A stretch of 64,000 nt of DNA from Mycogone perniciosa (taxonomy: Eukaryota; Ascomycota; Sordariomycetes; Hypocreales; Hypocreaceae), in the NCBI GenBank assembly GCA_025331125.1, contig JAOALB010000124.1, positions 1-64,000 of the forward strand, read 5' to 3'. The translations under genes were made by a program, and so were the position numbers. Below the pieces are notes generated by a model. It was not told the DNA's origin. It ran no database searches and was given only the letters and a program-made list of their open reading frames with translations. Shown here in pieces: positions 22,906 through 33,680 of the stretch. How positions within the stretch are numbered: the stretch's first letter is position 1; every line of letters starts with the position of its first letter.

Positions 22906-24229
22906 ATGTCGTCTTCCGAAGCCGCAACGCCTGCGCAGGCAAACAGCGGAACCTGGTCCGCCTTCCTGAAGGTTCGTACGAATTCCAGCCTGCGCGGGTC
23001 GTTGCCGTGTGCCTCTCTCTAACGACGCAATCGACATCTAGTCCATCGCCTCCTTCAATGGCGATCTCTCCTCCCTGACCGCTCCCCCCTTCATCCTCTC
23101 CTCGCAGTCCCTCACCGAGTTCTCCTCCTACTGGGCCACCCAGCCGCCCATCCTCACCGCGCCGGCCGCCGAGTCCGACCCGGCCAAGCGTGCTATGCTG
23201 GTCCTCAAGTGGTTCCTCTCCACCCTGAAGCACCAATACGCCAGCCGCAGCGAGCAATTCGGCAATGAGAAGAAGCCCCTAAACCCTTTCCTTGGCGAGC
23301 TCTTCCTGGGCACGTGGAACGACGAGGCTGGTAAGACGACCCTCATCTCCGAGCAGGTCAGCCACCACCCGCCCGCCACGGCGTACTGCATTCGCAACGA
23401 CAAGACTGGTGTTCAACTCGAGGGTTACAATGCCCAGAAGGCTACATTCAAGAGCACTATTATAGTTAAGCAGATCGGCCACGCCGTGCTTACGATCCCC
23501 GTTGGTTCTGGCGACAAGAAGGAGTTGGAGCGTTACCTCATCACCCTTCCCTCCCTGCACATCGAGGGCCTCATCTTCGGCGCTCCCTTCGTTGAGCTCG
23601 ACGGATCAAGCTACATCGTCAGCTCCAGCGGCTACACCGCTAGAATCGACTACAGTGGCAAGGGCTGGCTGTCGGGTAAGAAGAACACCGTCATTGCCAC
23701 TCTCCACCGCACAGACAACGAAAAGGACGTGGCGTACAACGTAACTGGCCAGTGGACCAAGGAATTCGAAATCTACGAAGGCCCCGCCAAGAAGAATTGC
23801 AAGTCTACTCTCATCTCAACATATGACGCCTCCGCCGCATTACAGACCAACCTGGACCTCACACCGCTCGAGAAGCAATACCCCCTCGAGTCCCGCCGCG
23901 CCTGGGGCAAAGTTGCCGACGCCATCCAAAAGGGCGATATGGAGTCCGTCTCCATCGAAAAGACCAAGATCGAGCAGGCCCAGCGCACTATGCGCTCCAA
24001 GGAGAATTCCGACGGCCAAGTTTGGGAGAGGCGGTACTTCAACGCTGTCGAAGGGGAGGACGAGACCCTTATCTTGTTGGGCAAGGCTGCTGGCGTGCCG
24101 GTAGACGGCGAAAAGGACAAGACGGGTGGTCTGTGGAGATTCAGTGCTGAAAAGGCTGCCAAGGCATCAGCCCAGCAACTCAGCAATGACGAAGTTGAGG
24201 CTCTCGAGAAGGAGCTCTTGGGACAATGA
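22906..24229 (+). CDS. KES1: Oxysterol-binding protein, Osh4/Kes1 type
   Basis: Exons 22906-22971 and 23042-24229 give 417 aa; the 70-bp intron has a CTAAC branch site. The protein is a stand-alone ORD domain without PH or ankyrin segments, as in yeast Osh4/Kes1 (434 aa). It carries the signature EQVSHHPPATAY, the sterol/PI4P-binding hallmark, with NPFLGELFLGTW just before it and the C-terminal RYFNAVEG block. The N terminus (WSAFLKSIASFNGDLSSL) corresponds to the amphipathic lid that covers the sterol pocket. Members exchange sterol for PI4P between ER and Golgi. The C-terminal DKTGGLWRFSAEKA is also family-typical. No targeting sequence is present. Confidence 0.95.
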
Positions 24230-24676
24230 TTTTAGTCGACTCTCAAAAGAGGGAGGATAGAGAAGGAAAGGAAAAAAGGAATACCAAAACGAACTGGAAA
24301 GAGGGAGTGGAGCGCCAAACAAATATGCGAGACTCATTGATAATCACGAGTTGGGGAGAGATGGGGAGAGAGAATTACCGTGGTTCAACACACAGCATTG
24401 GGACATCAACCGGCCAGTCAGGATGTATACTACAGGAGTTTGAAAGCACACTTTGTTTACATAGCGATCCGACATTTTGTAGAGAAGGGCCTCATTTTTT
24501 TGGAATATCATCAGAGGTTTGCGACATTTTTTTTCTCATTTCTGGTTTAACGTTTTGTTAGCTACCATGCAGCTTAGGGACGCCTGCATTTTCTCGAAGC
24601 AGGGTAATCCATCCAGCACACGGTAGTTCGTTTGGAATTGCTCCCCCGTATTTTTCAAAAAATGTAAAGCTGATAT
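24230..24676. other. Convergent 3' regions of KES1 and FBA1
   Basis: No gene. T-rich stretches are consistent with 3' untranslated regions of the two converging genes. Confidence 0.35.
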
Positions 24677-25964
24677 TTACAGCTGGCCAGCGCAGTTGAA
24701 GTCGGCGAGGGCCTCAGCAACACGCTTGGACATGGTCTTCTCACCCTCACGGACCCAGACACGGGGCTATTTTGGTGTTAGTATTCATCAAATATTCGTC
24801 AAATGGCAAGGGGGGCTAGAGATACTCACGTCGAAGTACTTCTTGTTGGGCTTGTCCTCGCCATCGGGGTTGCCAACGGTGGTAAGGAGGTAGTCCTTCT
24901 TGTTCAGGACGTAGTCACGGACACCGGACAGGTAAGCGAACTGCATGTCGGTATCCATGTTGACCTTGACGACACCGTGGCCGATGGCATCGAGGTACTC
25001 CTGCTTGGTGGAGCCGGAGCCACCGTGGAAGACAAAGAAGACGGGCTTGTCATCCTCGCTCTTGATGGCGGCCTTGACGTGGGCCTGGTGCTTGCCGAGG
25101 AGCTCAGGGTGCAACTGAACGTTACCGGGCTTGTAAACACCGTGGACGTTACCGAAACCGGCAGCAATGGAGAAGTAAGGAGAGATGGGCTTAAGGGTGT
25201 TGTAGATGTTGAGAATGTCCTCAGGCTGGGTGTAGAGGGCAGCGTTGTCAACATTCTCGTTGTTGACACCGTCCTCCTCACCACCAGTGATGCCAATCTC
25301 CATCTCGAGCCACTGCTTCATGGGGGCAGCGCGCTTGAGGTACTTGGCAGTGGTCTCGACGTTCCACTCAACGGGCTCCTCAGACAGGTCAATCATGTGA
25401 GAGCTGAAGAGAGGCTCGCCGACGGCCTTGAAGTAGGCCTCATCAGCAGTGAGCATGCCATCGAGCCAAGGGAGAAGCTTCTTGGCGCAGTGGTCGGTGT
25501 GCAGAACGACGGGGACGCCGTAAGCGGGAGCAATGGATCGGATGTAGTTGGCACCAGCGATGGCACCAGCGATGGAGGCAGCCTGGTCCTTGTTGTCCAC
25601 GCCCTGCAAAGTTGAACAGTTAGAGAGCGTGCATTGCATTGCATATGCGCAAACAGCTGGACTTTACCTTTCCGGCGAAGTAGGCGGCGCCACCCTGGGA
25701 CATCTGCAGGATGATGGGGGACTTGGCATCGCGGGCAGCCTCGAGAGAGGAGACAACAGTGGAGGAGGAGGTGACGTTCTGAGGACAGAAAAAAAGTCAG
25801 TAAATGGCGCCGAATTTGGAGGAGTCCTCTCGACTTGACTTAAGGGTATGACGTACAATGGCGGGGATGGCGAACTTGTGCTCGCGAGCGTACTCGAACA
25901 GTCTCAGGACATCATCACCAACAATCACACCGGTCTTGCGAGTCAACACATCGAAGGCACCCAT
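24677..25964 (-). CDS. FBA1: Fructose-bisphosphate aldolase, class II
   Basis: Exons 25964-25857, 25778-25668, 25603-24830 and 24766-24677 give 360 aa, the usual length. All introns are phase 0. It cleaves fructose-1,6-bisphosphate in glycolysis using zinc. Visible signatures are VVLHTDHCAKKLLPWLDG (catalytic Asp and zinc His), the glycine-rich GITGGEEDGVNNENVDNAAL, FGNVHGVYKPGNVQLHPELL (second zinc His), FVFHGGSGSTKQEY (third zinc His and phosphate loop) and KVNMDTDMQFAY. Codon use is strongly biased to C-ending codons, as in a highly expressed gene. Several introns near the 5' end are typical of fungal glycolytic genes. Confidence 0.98.
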
Positions 25965-27347
25965 GTTTGCGAGTTTGTGCGGTATGACTGGAATGTAGAG
26001 ATCGAGGGACTAAGCCAGAGTCGCGGGAGAGAAGTGAGGATGGTTTCTGCAGAGTTTGAAAGAGAGAGAAAGCTGGTCAGCAAGCGGAAAAGGCTTGAAA
26101 AGGGCTAAATATGAAATAAATGGAGGCCTGATAAAAGGATGATGGTAATGGCTACTCGTAACGCGCGGGGTTTTTCTGTCCCAAAGTGTTGACGGAGTTA
26201 TCGATAGGTAGGTAGCCATTGGAGGGAAGGAGGGGTTGGTTGCTCCGTTGACGGATGGGACGCTTGGCTCGTTCGTCCGTCAATGCTCGTCATTTTGCAT
26301 GAGCTGGTATTTTGCGTTGATGAAGCTGCCATGCATTGTTGGTGTTCAACAAGGCCTGAGAGTCGTCGAAGAGCGGCCGGCTGTGCTTGATGGAGACCTT
26401 CCCTTTCGATTGCTTTTTCTCTCTCCATCCCATCAACTCGTCCAATCCGCCATTGTCTCGGTCGCGAACTGATCCCCCAATCCCCCCTAGACTCCTAGGC
26501 TGGTAGTACTCCTGCTATCGTGGCGGCACGAGCGGCGATGATTGGGATAGGCGATTGATGGTGGGGCAGATGCGTTCATATGGAGGGGCAAAGGAGGGGT
26601 TCCATTTTGAGTGTCAGCATGTATCGGCGTCACTTACAGGATCAGTCAGCTCAGCTGTACGGAGTACGGAGTATGGAGCAGTAGTAGTAGTGTGCAAAGA
26701 GATGGAAAGATGGAAGTGGGAATAATGGTTATATGTATAAACGGAATGGAATGAGGAGAAGGGCGGGGGCCTCTCGTCATTGCCGAGAGCTTCTGTTCTG
26801 TTCTTCCTGCCGTAGCCGAAGCTTCGGGGCCACCAACGGAAACATGCGGGACGACGCAACGATGACGGCCCATTGGATTGCATTGGATTTGCATCGTTTC
26901 AGGCACTCGCCCTTCTCCCTAACAGCGCTATAATAATTGGTATTCCTACTTCGCACACCTCCTAGGCTGCGCTAACAACAGCCGTTCGATGAAATGCATC
27001 ATCTCTTTCTTACATGCTGCTGACGCATATCAAGGCTCAATTTTCATACCATCATGACCGTTTCGCCCGACTCTGCACTTCTCTCAGGTCAAATGACTTG
27101 TTTGTTTTGCATTAAATTCTCCTCGTTTCCCCGACTTCTCCGCACTCACCGCATCAAAACGGGATCCAACGGGAAAACTCTAATAAAATTTGCATAATAA
27201 TAACAATACTCCGAGGCTGCTCTCTTCCGGCTTACACCAACATCGGTAATAGTAATCAACACGCACATGTTTAATCGCCAAATGATCACCTGCAACATAT
27301 CTACATTTCATCTCCAATGCTTCCCTCTAAAACTCGCCCAATTTCTT
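25965..27347. other. Promoter region of FBA1 and 3' side of the FAD oxidase gene
   Basis: No supported gene. A tandem GTACGGAGTACGGAGTA motif lies at 26657-26673. Pyrimidine-rich stretches just upstream of 25964 on the coding strand fit a strong promoter. Confidence 0.4.
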
Positions 27348-29112
27348 TTACTCCGGAATCTTGAATCCAGACCCGCGAAGCTTCTGGAATACCCCATTGG
27401 GATCGTACTTTGCCGACGCTGCCCGCAACTTGGCGACAGCCTCTTCGCCAAATGTCGAAATGACATCCTGGTTCCTGTGTGCATAGTTGAGATATTTCCA
27501 CTTCCAAGCCAGGCCCAGAGACGCCGCGTACGCTTCGACATCGTTAAGATATTCTACAACCAACGGTGTTGTGAGTTTCTCAACCTCCTCACTGTGGATA
27601 GCCAGTGCAATGACGAACATGATGCCATTGCCGTCGGTGGTGTATTTGTCTAATCCCATGACATTGCCGCCTTTAGCAATGCCCTTTTCAACGATTGGCT
27701 TAGTAATGGGCTGAAACGCGCAGAGAGTGTTGAAGCTCAACGTTGCGATCCTCTCGATTGCGGCGTTGAGCTCGGAAAGCTTCTTAACAGCATAATTCAT
27801 GGGACGAGCATCGTTTTTGAACGCCGCCGTAAACCAGACATTGCTATATTCACCAAGTCAGTCCTTGCACGCCAATATTGGATCCAGTACCATGCGAAAA
27901 TTCTGAACATACCGCTTACCCGCAGGCAATGTAACACCCAGCTCCCCCGTCAAAGCTGACATGGTAGTCACCGTGGTGGTATCAAGACCAATACCTTTTA
28001 CTCTGTAATAGCCATCAAATGCAGGCGCCTTGACCTTGGCGAGGGTATTCCCTAATGCAGTGGCCAACACGGTGCCAATCACAGGGTAATGCATCCAAGA
28101 AACAACCGATGAGCTGTTCTCATCCTTGTAAACATTGTCGGTAAATTCAACCAAAGCATCGATGACAGCAGGGCCCGACCTGAGATCATAGAACACGGCG
28201 CCCCCCCACATCACAGGCCTCTTTGGGTCAGGATATTCGATAGAATACATATCGAAGCGGGTGACGAGACCCAGGTTACCGCTGCCGCCCTTGAGGGCCT
28301 GCCATAAATCCGGATTGCTGGTTGCATTGGCATTGACGATGGATCCGTCTGCGAGGACCACTTCGAAGTTGGCTACATTATCGCAGGCCATGCCATGCGA
28401 GGCTGCGTGGAATGAGTATCCTCCCCCCGTGATGAAACCCCCGTTACCGACTGTACCAACACGACCGCCGGTGACAGTGACGCCATAGGGAGCCAGGTCA
28501 TCGTATACAGATTGCCAATGGCCACCAGGTCGGATCGAGGCAAGCTTGGTGTCTGGGTTCCAGGTTGTCGCGTCCATATTCCCTATGCACACCATTATCA
28601 GCCATTTGCACCGACCAGTGTATATAAATAAATGGGCTCCCTCCTGGTGGCCTTACCAAAGTCGATAGCCACACCATTCTCGACGCTGTTAGATAGCGCA
28701 AAAGAGCCATGTCCACCTCCTCGCACACCGAACGGGCAGTCGCCAGCTACCAAAGCCTTAATCGTGACGGAAACATCCTCCGCTGTTGAGGGTTGCACCA
28801 TACACCATGGCTCCAGAGCAGCACTCTTAGACCAGTATGAGTTTAGGCGAGCCTGATACTTCCATGAATGGGGAAAGTAGACTTTGCCTTTGAGATTGGG
28901 TGCATTCGCGAGACTCTCACACTACTTCCAAGTTTACCATGTCAGTGGGCGCTCTTCCTTTATTTCCCCAAATTGCTTTGTAGGCTTCATGCAAACGGTG
29001 GTAAAGAAGTGAGAAGACTGACACAACGAGTAGTAGCTTGCTGGCGATCGGCTACCACACTCGCGATTAAGCCACCGCTCAAGCAGAAGATTGTGCTAGC
29101 TTTTATCAGCAT
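27348..29112 (-). CDS. Secreted FAD-linked oxidase (berberine-bridge type)
   Basis: Exons 29112-29023, 28921-28657, 28582-27913 and 27843-27348 give 506 aa and phases close. The signal peptide is MLIKASTIFCLSGGLIASVVA. The first donor (GTCAGT) joins TTRC to CESLANAPNLKG. The FAD-binding domain contains FGVRGGGHGS, whose His is the usual covalent FAD anchor. RVGTVGNGGFITGGGYSF follows, and it lacks the Cys of the GxC motif used for bicovalent FAD, so a single 8-alpha-histidyl link is inferred. The C-terminal BBE motif is NYAHRNQDVISTFGEEAVAKLR...YDPNGVFQKL, ending in FKIPE. Members oxidise sugars, alkaloids or polyketide intermediates. No biosynthetic cluster lies nearby, so a carbohydrate or defence-compound substrate is possible but not shown. 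Confidence 0.9.
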
Positions 29113-30008
29113 CTCGACTCGGCTCGGCGTCAGGGAGACGTAACAGGATAGGAAAGGGTAAGCTGCTGGCAGGTCACATGCAAGATCCGGAGGAGGGTCG
29201 AATGGACGGGTCGGAATCACAAGATCGTCAATGCACTAAGCTTGGTACCATGATATGTTGTAAGAATGGGAATTAAAGTATTCAAGGAATGAAGGGTTAA
29301 AAGGGGAGGATTCATTCGACGGCAAAGCGGTATCTAAGTGAATCATAAGGTGCAATGTCTTAGACCAATTTAATGAGATTCTATAAGGGAGGCAATAATA
29401 TGTACCAACACCTAACCCATGGTGATCATTCGTAGTACGTATAATATGAGTACATCCTAGTCTGTAGTCACAGCTCAAAACCGGAAGCTGTCTTATGGGA
29501 TATCGGGTGGCGTTGAAGATGGAATCAGGGGTAAAGGTGAAAGCGGTCCTCTATAAACAATATAATATTAGTATAAATATATAAATGATAAAATATTTTG
29601 TGATAGATTATATAATAAACTTTATATAATAAATAAAAATATATATTTCTGCAATAAAGCATTTGTTGTCTTATATATTGTCTTCCTTCTTTCATAGACT
29701 AAGACGCTATATAGTATATAATAAATGTCTATTTTGGCTACGTGTATCAGGCAACCAAAGAACATTACTTGTATAGAACCCCTCTCTTACTATACAACTA
29801 TATACTACTATATAACTGGCAGAATTACCTATTGGCGAAAGTATCTTATAAGCATATAGTGTTCAAAGATTGTCATCACTACTGCTGCCAGGCAATGGTA
29901 GCTCCGGGCCATCAAATCAAAAGTTACAGTACATCCAAAATCCATTATATCTTGGGGGTTAAGCCATCTAATTGAGAGGTCACATTCAATATGCCGGAGG
30001 TTGGGAAA
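29113..30008. other. Gene-free interval with AT-rich block
   Basis: From about 29540 to 29860 the sequence is extremely AT-rich, with many TATA/ATAA words. It contrasts with the surrounding GC-balanced genes. No ORF or terminal repeats are visible. It directly adjoins the decayed F-box gene and may be a mutated repeat remnant. Confidence 0.5.
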
Positions 30009-31431
30009 TCAGCCTTGAGACCGGGCGCAGGCAAGACCCCTTAATGCCATTTTTAGGCGGTCGATCTGATGTTCACGCCAATTCTCAAACCCATTCCCAC
30101 GCGCGCAGCTGGCGAGATGCAATGAAGCGATATTCCGCGGAAGGAGCTGGATGAGGAGCTGCGAGCCGTCGTTAAGTGATAGTCCGTAGTTGTCCTCATT
30201 GCCGCATACTGTGCGCCAGTCCACGAATAGGTCCTGCAGGACAGTGAAACGGTTGAGGCTTGGTATCTGTCGAATATTTCCTCCAGATATCGCGTGGCTC
30301 CGTTTATTGAGGTCGAGATGCAGTGATTGGAGGGTCCCCCGGAGATGGTCGAGCGATTGAAGGAAGTCAGATGGTTGGAAATGGTCCCCGTCGTTGTATT
30401 GTAGCGTTATATCACCATCATCGTGGGGAACAACAGCTTTATAGACGAACGTGTGCTGCCTGACGCAGGAACTGAGTATTCCTTGTAATTCCTTTGCATC
30501 CAGTCTGCTCTGTGTAATGCGAAGGACTTGCAATCTTGGTAGGGAAAATACCTGCTCTCCAATTGACCTACACAGATAGATATTAAGCGTCTCTAGGCTG
30601 TCAGATAACCGGATGATTCTGCTTTCCATTCCAGACAAATTCGATAGTCTAGATGGATAGTAGTTTTCTGGAGAATTGGTGGATATGTTGAAAGTTCTTA
30701 GAGGTAGTCTTTCTATCTGCAGGAGGGCGTGGGGAACATCATCGTCGAGAGACATTTCCTCCGGGCTAAGATGCTCGAGCTTAGGGAGGCAGGTAACTAG
30801 ATTGCCGTAGAGCAGAGTCTTTTTGGGACGGACTGTTGACATCCATGCGTCCATAACGGGCAACGATGATAAGAAACTATCCCCTGACTGGTCATTAAAC
30901 ACAAAATGATCTTCTCATAAATAGAGCATCTTGACATACCTAGTTTGCTAAATCAGGCTGCTGCGTAACAGACCAAATAAACCTGTAAAGCCGCTAGAAT
31001 TATGTTCTGGCATGAAACCATGATGCAAGATAGCCTGGGCTAATCTGCACAGGTGTTTGGCAACCAGAGATCAAGAATAAAGAGTCCGCAGGTCTAGTTG
31101 GTACCGGGATAATGCCCTGGCGTCATCCTTCCGGATATCTCCATCAAAGTACTCCGTAGACATCGGGGTGATAGTCGCCCCGGCAGTGATGGCAGAAGTA
31201 GCCAAATATAAGTTGCAAGACTTTGGTGGGAAGGTTAATGAAGCTTGCCGTAGAGTCGCAACGCGTACCTGCTGTTTGGCTCAAGATAGGTGATAATGGA
31301 TTCCTTTTGCGATATTTAGTGTACATTATGTCTAGAAAGTTGTTAGGATGGTTGTTTTCCATAAATAATGTAGGAAGGTTATCGCAATTTAGGTAGTTAG
31401 GGGTAAAGGTAAAAGCCCTCCTGGGTTCCAT
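30009..31431 (-). pseudogene. Decayed F-box/leucine-rich-repeat-like gene
   Basis: The first part (31431 to about 31155) encodes an F-box-like N terminus (FINLPTKVLQLIFGYFCHHC...). A +1-type frameshift occurs at 31149-31158. Downstream the frame continues as FDGDIRKDDARALSRYQLDL, with SLVAKHLCRLAQAILHHGF, which is the usual sequel of fungal F-box proteins. It then carries on to an LRR-like C terminus (LSNLSGMESRIIRL, LETLNIYLCRS, LPRLQVLRITQSRL) that stops at 30009. In this otherwise open frame there are three stop codons: TGA 31071-31073, TAG 30948-30950 and TGA 30915-30917. Each is one C-to-T change from a sense codon (CGA, CAG, CGA). The part below 30902 remains open for almost 300 codons but has no ATG at its beginning. 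The state is best explained as a recently inactivated gene; an unusual multi-intron gene is less likely. Confidence 0.78.
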
Positions 31432-31495
31432 GTCTAGGCTATCATACGGAGTATATGAGGCTGACTGGAGAGCAATACAACCAACAATTCGGAAG

Positions 31496-31597
31496 GCTTC
31501 CGTAGCTCAGTTGGTTAGAGCTTCGTACTAATACTTGCCGCTTTCGGTTCAAGCGATAGTAATGCGAAGGTCGCAGGTTCAAGCCCTGCCGGGAGCA
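31496..31597 (+). tRNA. tRNA-Ile (AAT anticodon), intron-containing
   Basis: The acceptor stem pairs GCTTCCG with CGGGAGC, with discriminator A. The D arm is GCTC-AGTTGGTTA-GAGC. The anticodon stem pairs TCGTA with TGCGA around loop CTAATA..A, giving anticodon AAT. A 28-nt intron follows position 37. The T arm is GCAGG-TTCAAGC-CCTGC. It lies 65 bp upstream of the decayed F-box gene, in the opposite orientation. Confidence 0.93.
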
Positions 31598-31880
31598 AAT
31601 GTCCTCGATGCCATCCGATTCTTTTTTTGCCTCTTTACGTTTGTTAGTTGCAGCCTTGTCATTCCGTAGGCGCCTGTATGATTGGAGCTTATGGATGGAT
31701 AGATGTCATTGCTGCTTGTCTTTTTTATTCTACCATGAAGCATCAAGAGACTGCAACCTCTCTATTTCAACAACTATTGGCGACAGTTTATCACATAAAT
31801 GGTGGCTTAGTCAGCATTGAAGACCCAAGAGGTCCCACCAACATCACCATTTCAGCATTTCTGTTTCTCCAGGTTCCGGT

Positions 31881-33254
31881 ATGTCGACTCAAGCACCGCC
31901 AGCCTCGGTGCTCAGCCTCAATGCGCTCTTCGACAATCCCTTGTTTGCTGGGGGCATCGGCCTCGCCTCTCTCGGCGCGGCTGCTGCATTCGCTCGCAGA
32001 GGCGCGATAGTCGCCCTCGGCGCCGCCCGCCGTCGCCTCCTGGTCAATGTTGAGATAAGCAAGCAGGATCCTGCGTATCCCTGGATATTGGCATGGCTAT
32101 CGCAACCACGCGAGACCCCGGGTTTCGTTGTTTCACGGTTAACGCGGATTCATAATCTATCAGTGTCGACGGCCACTGCATCAAGAGGGCCTGGCGCTAG
32201 CGGACCGATTAATGCTCATTTCTTTCTGCAACCGGGCTACGGACGGCATATTGTCAAGTTCGGCAATGCGTTTATTTCTGTCAACAGGGAGAAGCACAGC
32301 ACGGCGAATATGAACACGGGAGAGCCACATGAGATTGTCCAGCTAACGACGCTGTGGGCTCATCGGCACGTATTCGAGGACCTCTTCAGAGAGGCGCATC
32401 AGCTCGCTGCGAAGGCGAACGAAGGGAAGACTGTGGTATATTCTGCAAGAGGACTAGAGTGGGCTCCACTTGGAGACCCAAGAAAGAAGAGACCCCTCGG
32501 CTCTGTTGTGCTGGACGAAGGAGTGAAGGAAAGTATTGTCGATGATGTCAGGGACTTTTTGTCGAGACAGCAGTGGTATGTGGATCGGGGTATTCCATAC
32601 CGCAGAGGCTACCTGCTCTTTGGACCGCCAGGAAGTGGGAAGAGTTCCTTTATTCAGGCGCTAGCTGGAGAGCTGGATTTCAGCGTTGCCATGATCAACC
32701 TCAGTGAGATGGGAATGACAGATGACAAGCTGGCATATCTCTTGACAAAGCTGCCCAAGAGGAGCGTTCTTCTTCTTGAAGACGCCGATGCAGCCTTCGT
32801 GAATCGCCGACAGCGAGACACAGACGGATATAGCGGTGCCAATGTTACCTTTTCCGGTCTTCTCAACGCCCTAGACGGCGTCGCAGCTGGGGAAGAGCGA
32901 ATTGCATTCCTCACGACGAATCACATCGAACGTTTAGATCCAGCCTTGATTCGACCTGGTCGAGTTGATATGATGCTGAGGATTGGCGAGGCGAGTCGAT
33001 ATCAAGCTGCGCAGATGTGGGATCGCTTTTATGGGGATATTGACTGCGATCACTCTGGCAGAGAACGATTCCTCGACCGGCTTGAGGAATTGGGGATTTT
33101 TGGCCGTTATCAAGACGGCCAGCCCTCGAATCGGCAGACCAGTGCCGCCGCGATTCAGGGCCTTTTCTTGTTTAACAAGAATGACATGCAAGGGGCAATT
33201 GACATGGCTGAGGGTCTGATCCCAAAGACATTCGAGGCTGGGGGTGCCCATTAA
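31881..33254 (+). CDS. BCS1: BCS1-like mitochondrial AAA ATPase
   Basis: Single exon, 457 aa, close to yeast Bcs1 (456 aa). One membrane segment lies near residues 21-45 (LFAGGIGLASLGAAAAF), followed by an Arg-rich stretch (ARRRLL) that acts as internal targeting signal in the family. The BCS1 N-terminal domain extends to about residue 215. The AAA module has Walker A GPPGSGKSS at about 248-256, Walker B SVLLLEDADAAF, sensor FLTTNHIERLDPALIRPGRVD and the arginine finger region. In yeast this protein translocates the Rieske Fe/S protein across the inner membrane for cytochrome bc1 assembly. Filamentous fungi carry many BCS1-like paralogues, but the full N-terminal domain, the length and absence of long extensions favour the true Bcs1. 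Confidence 0.9.
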   Translation: MSTQAPPASVLSLNALFDNPLFAGGIGLASLGAAAAFARRGAIVALGAARRRLLVNVEISKQDPAYPWILAWLSQPRETPGFVVSRLTRIHNLSVSTATASRGPGASGPINAHFFLQPGYGRHIVKFGNAFISVNREKHSTANMNTGEPHEIVQLTTLWAHRHVFEDLFREAHQLAAKANEGKTVVYSARGLEWAPLGDPRKKRPLGSVVLDEGVKESIVDDVRDFLSRQQWYVDRGIPYRRGYLLFGPPGSGKSSFIQALAGELDFSVAMINLSEMGMTDDKLAYLLTKLPKRSVLLLEDADAAFVNRRQRDTDGYSGANVTFSGLLNALDGVAAGEERIAFLTTNHIERLDPALIRPGRVDMMLRIGEASRYQAAQMWDRFYGDIDCDHSGRERFLDRLEELGIFGRYQDGQPSNRQTSAAAIQGLFLFNKNDMQGAIDMAEGLIPKTFEAGGAH

Positions 33255-33680
33255 GACGAGGGGTGCATCTACGACTGTACTGGAAGATATGTATGATACG
33301 TGTAAAGCGAGGAGATACCCATGTATACCAGGTTCAAAAGTTGTATAGCAGGGATGTGGCCTATGTGTGTGTACGATAATGACCTAAAGGACCAAGTCAC
33401 TCGCAAGCTTTTAAATATTGGGACCATGACATGAAGTAGCCCAAGACGTGAGCAATTATATTCATACGCGACTGACGCGCGTGACTTGGTGATTGATAGG
33501 CAACCGTTGTTGCTGCCTATCGTTGTTCACGCTATTATTTTGAGGCTGAGGGATCGTGAACGCCTCTTAGTCACAGCATCCTAGTTTAGGAACTCAAGAC
33601 TCGGTCTAACTCCAAACATCATACAAATTCGGGCGTTTTTTTGTTCATCGCTGGGATAAAACCACCAGGTTTCAGCCAAA
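33255..33680. other. Short gene-free interval
   Basis: 3' region of the BCS1-like gene and leader of the PARG-like gene. Nothing else seen. Confidence 0.35.

Noticed and set aside
24803..25615. 270-codon open frame on the plus strand opposite FBA1
   Set aside because: It is antisense to the aldolase exons, arises from the strong third-position bias of that gene, is rich in Val/Gly/Leu/Asp and has no domain.
27348..29112. Secondary-metabolite gene cluster around the FAD oxidase
   Set aside because: Neighbours are an aldolase, an F-box pseudogene and BCS1. No synthase, P450, methyltransferase or cluster regulator is present.
30009..30902. Treating the last part of the F-box locus as an intact 297-aa gene
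   Set aside because: There is no ATG at its start (GTG at 30902), and the same frame continues upstream through recognisable F-box-family sequence interrupted by three stops.
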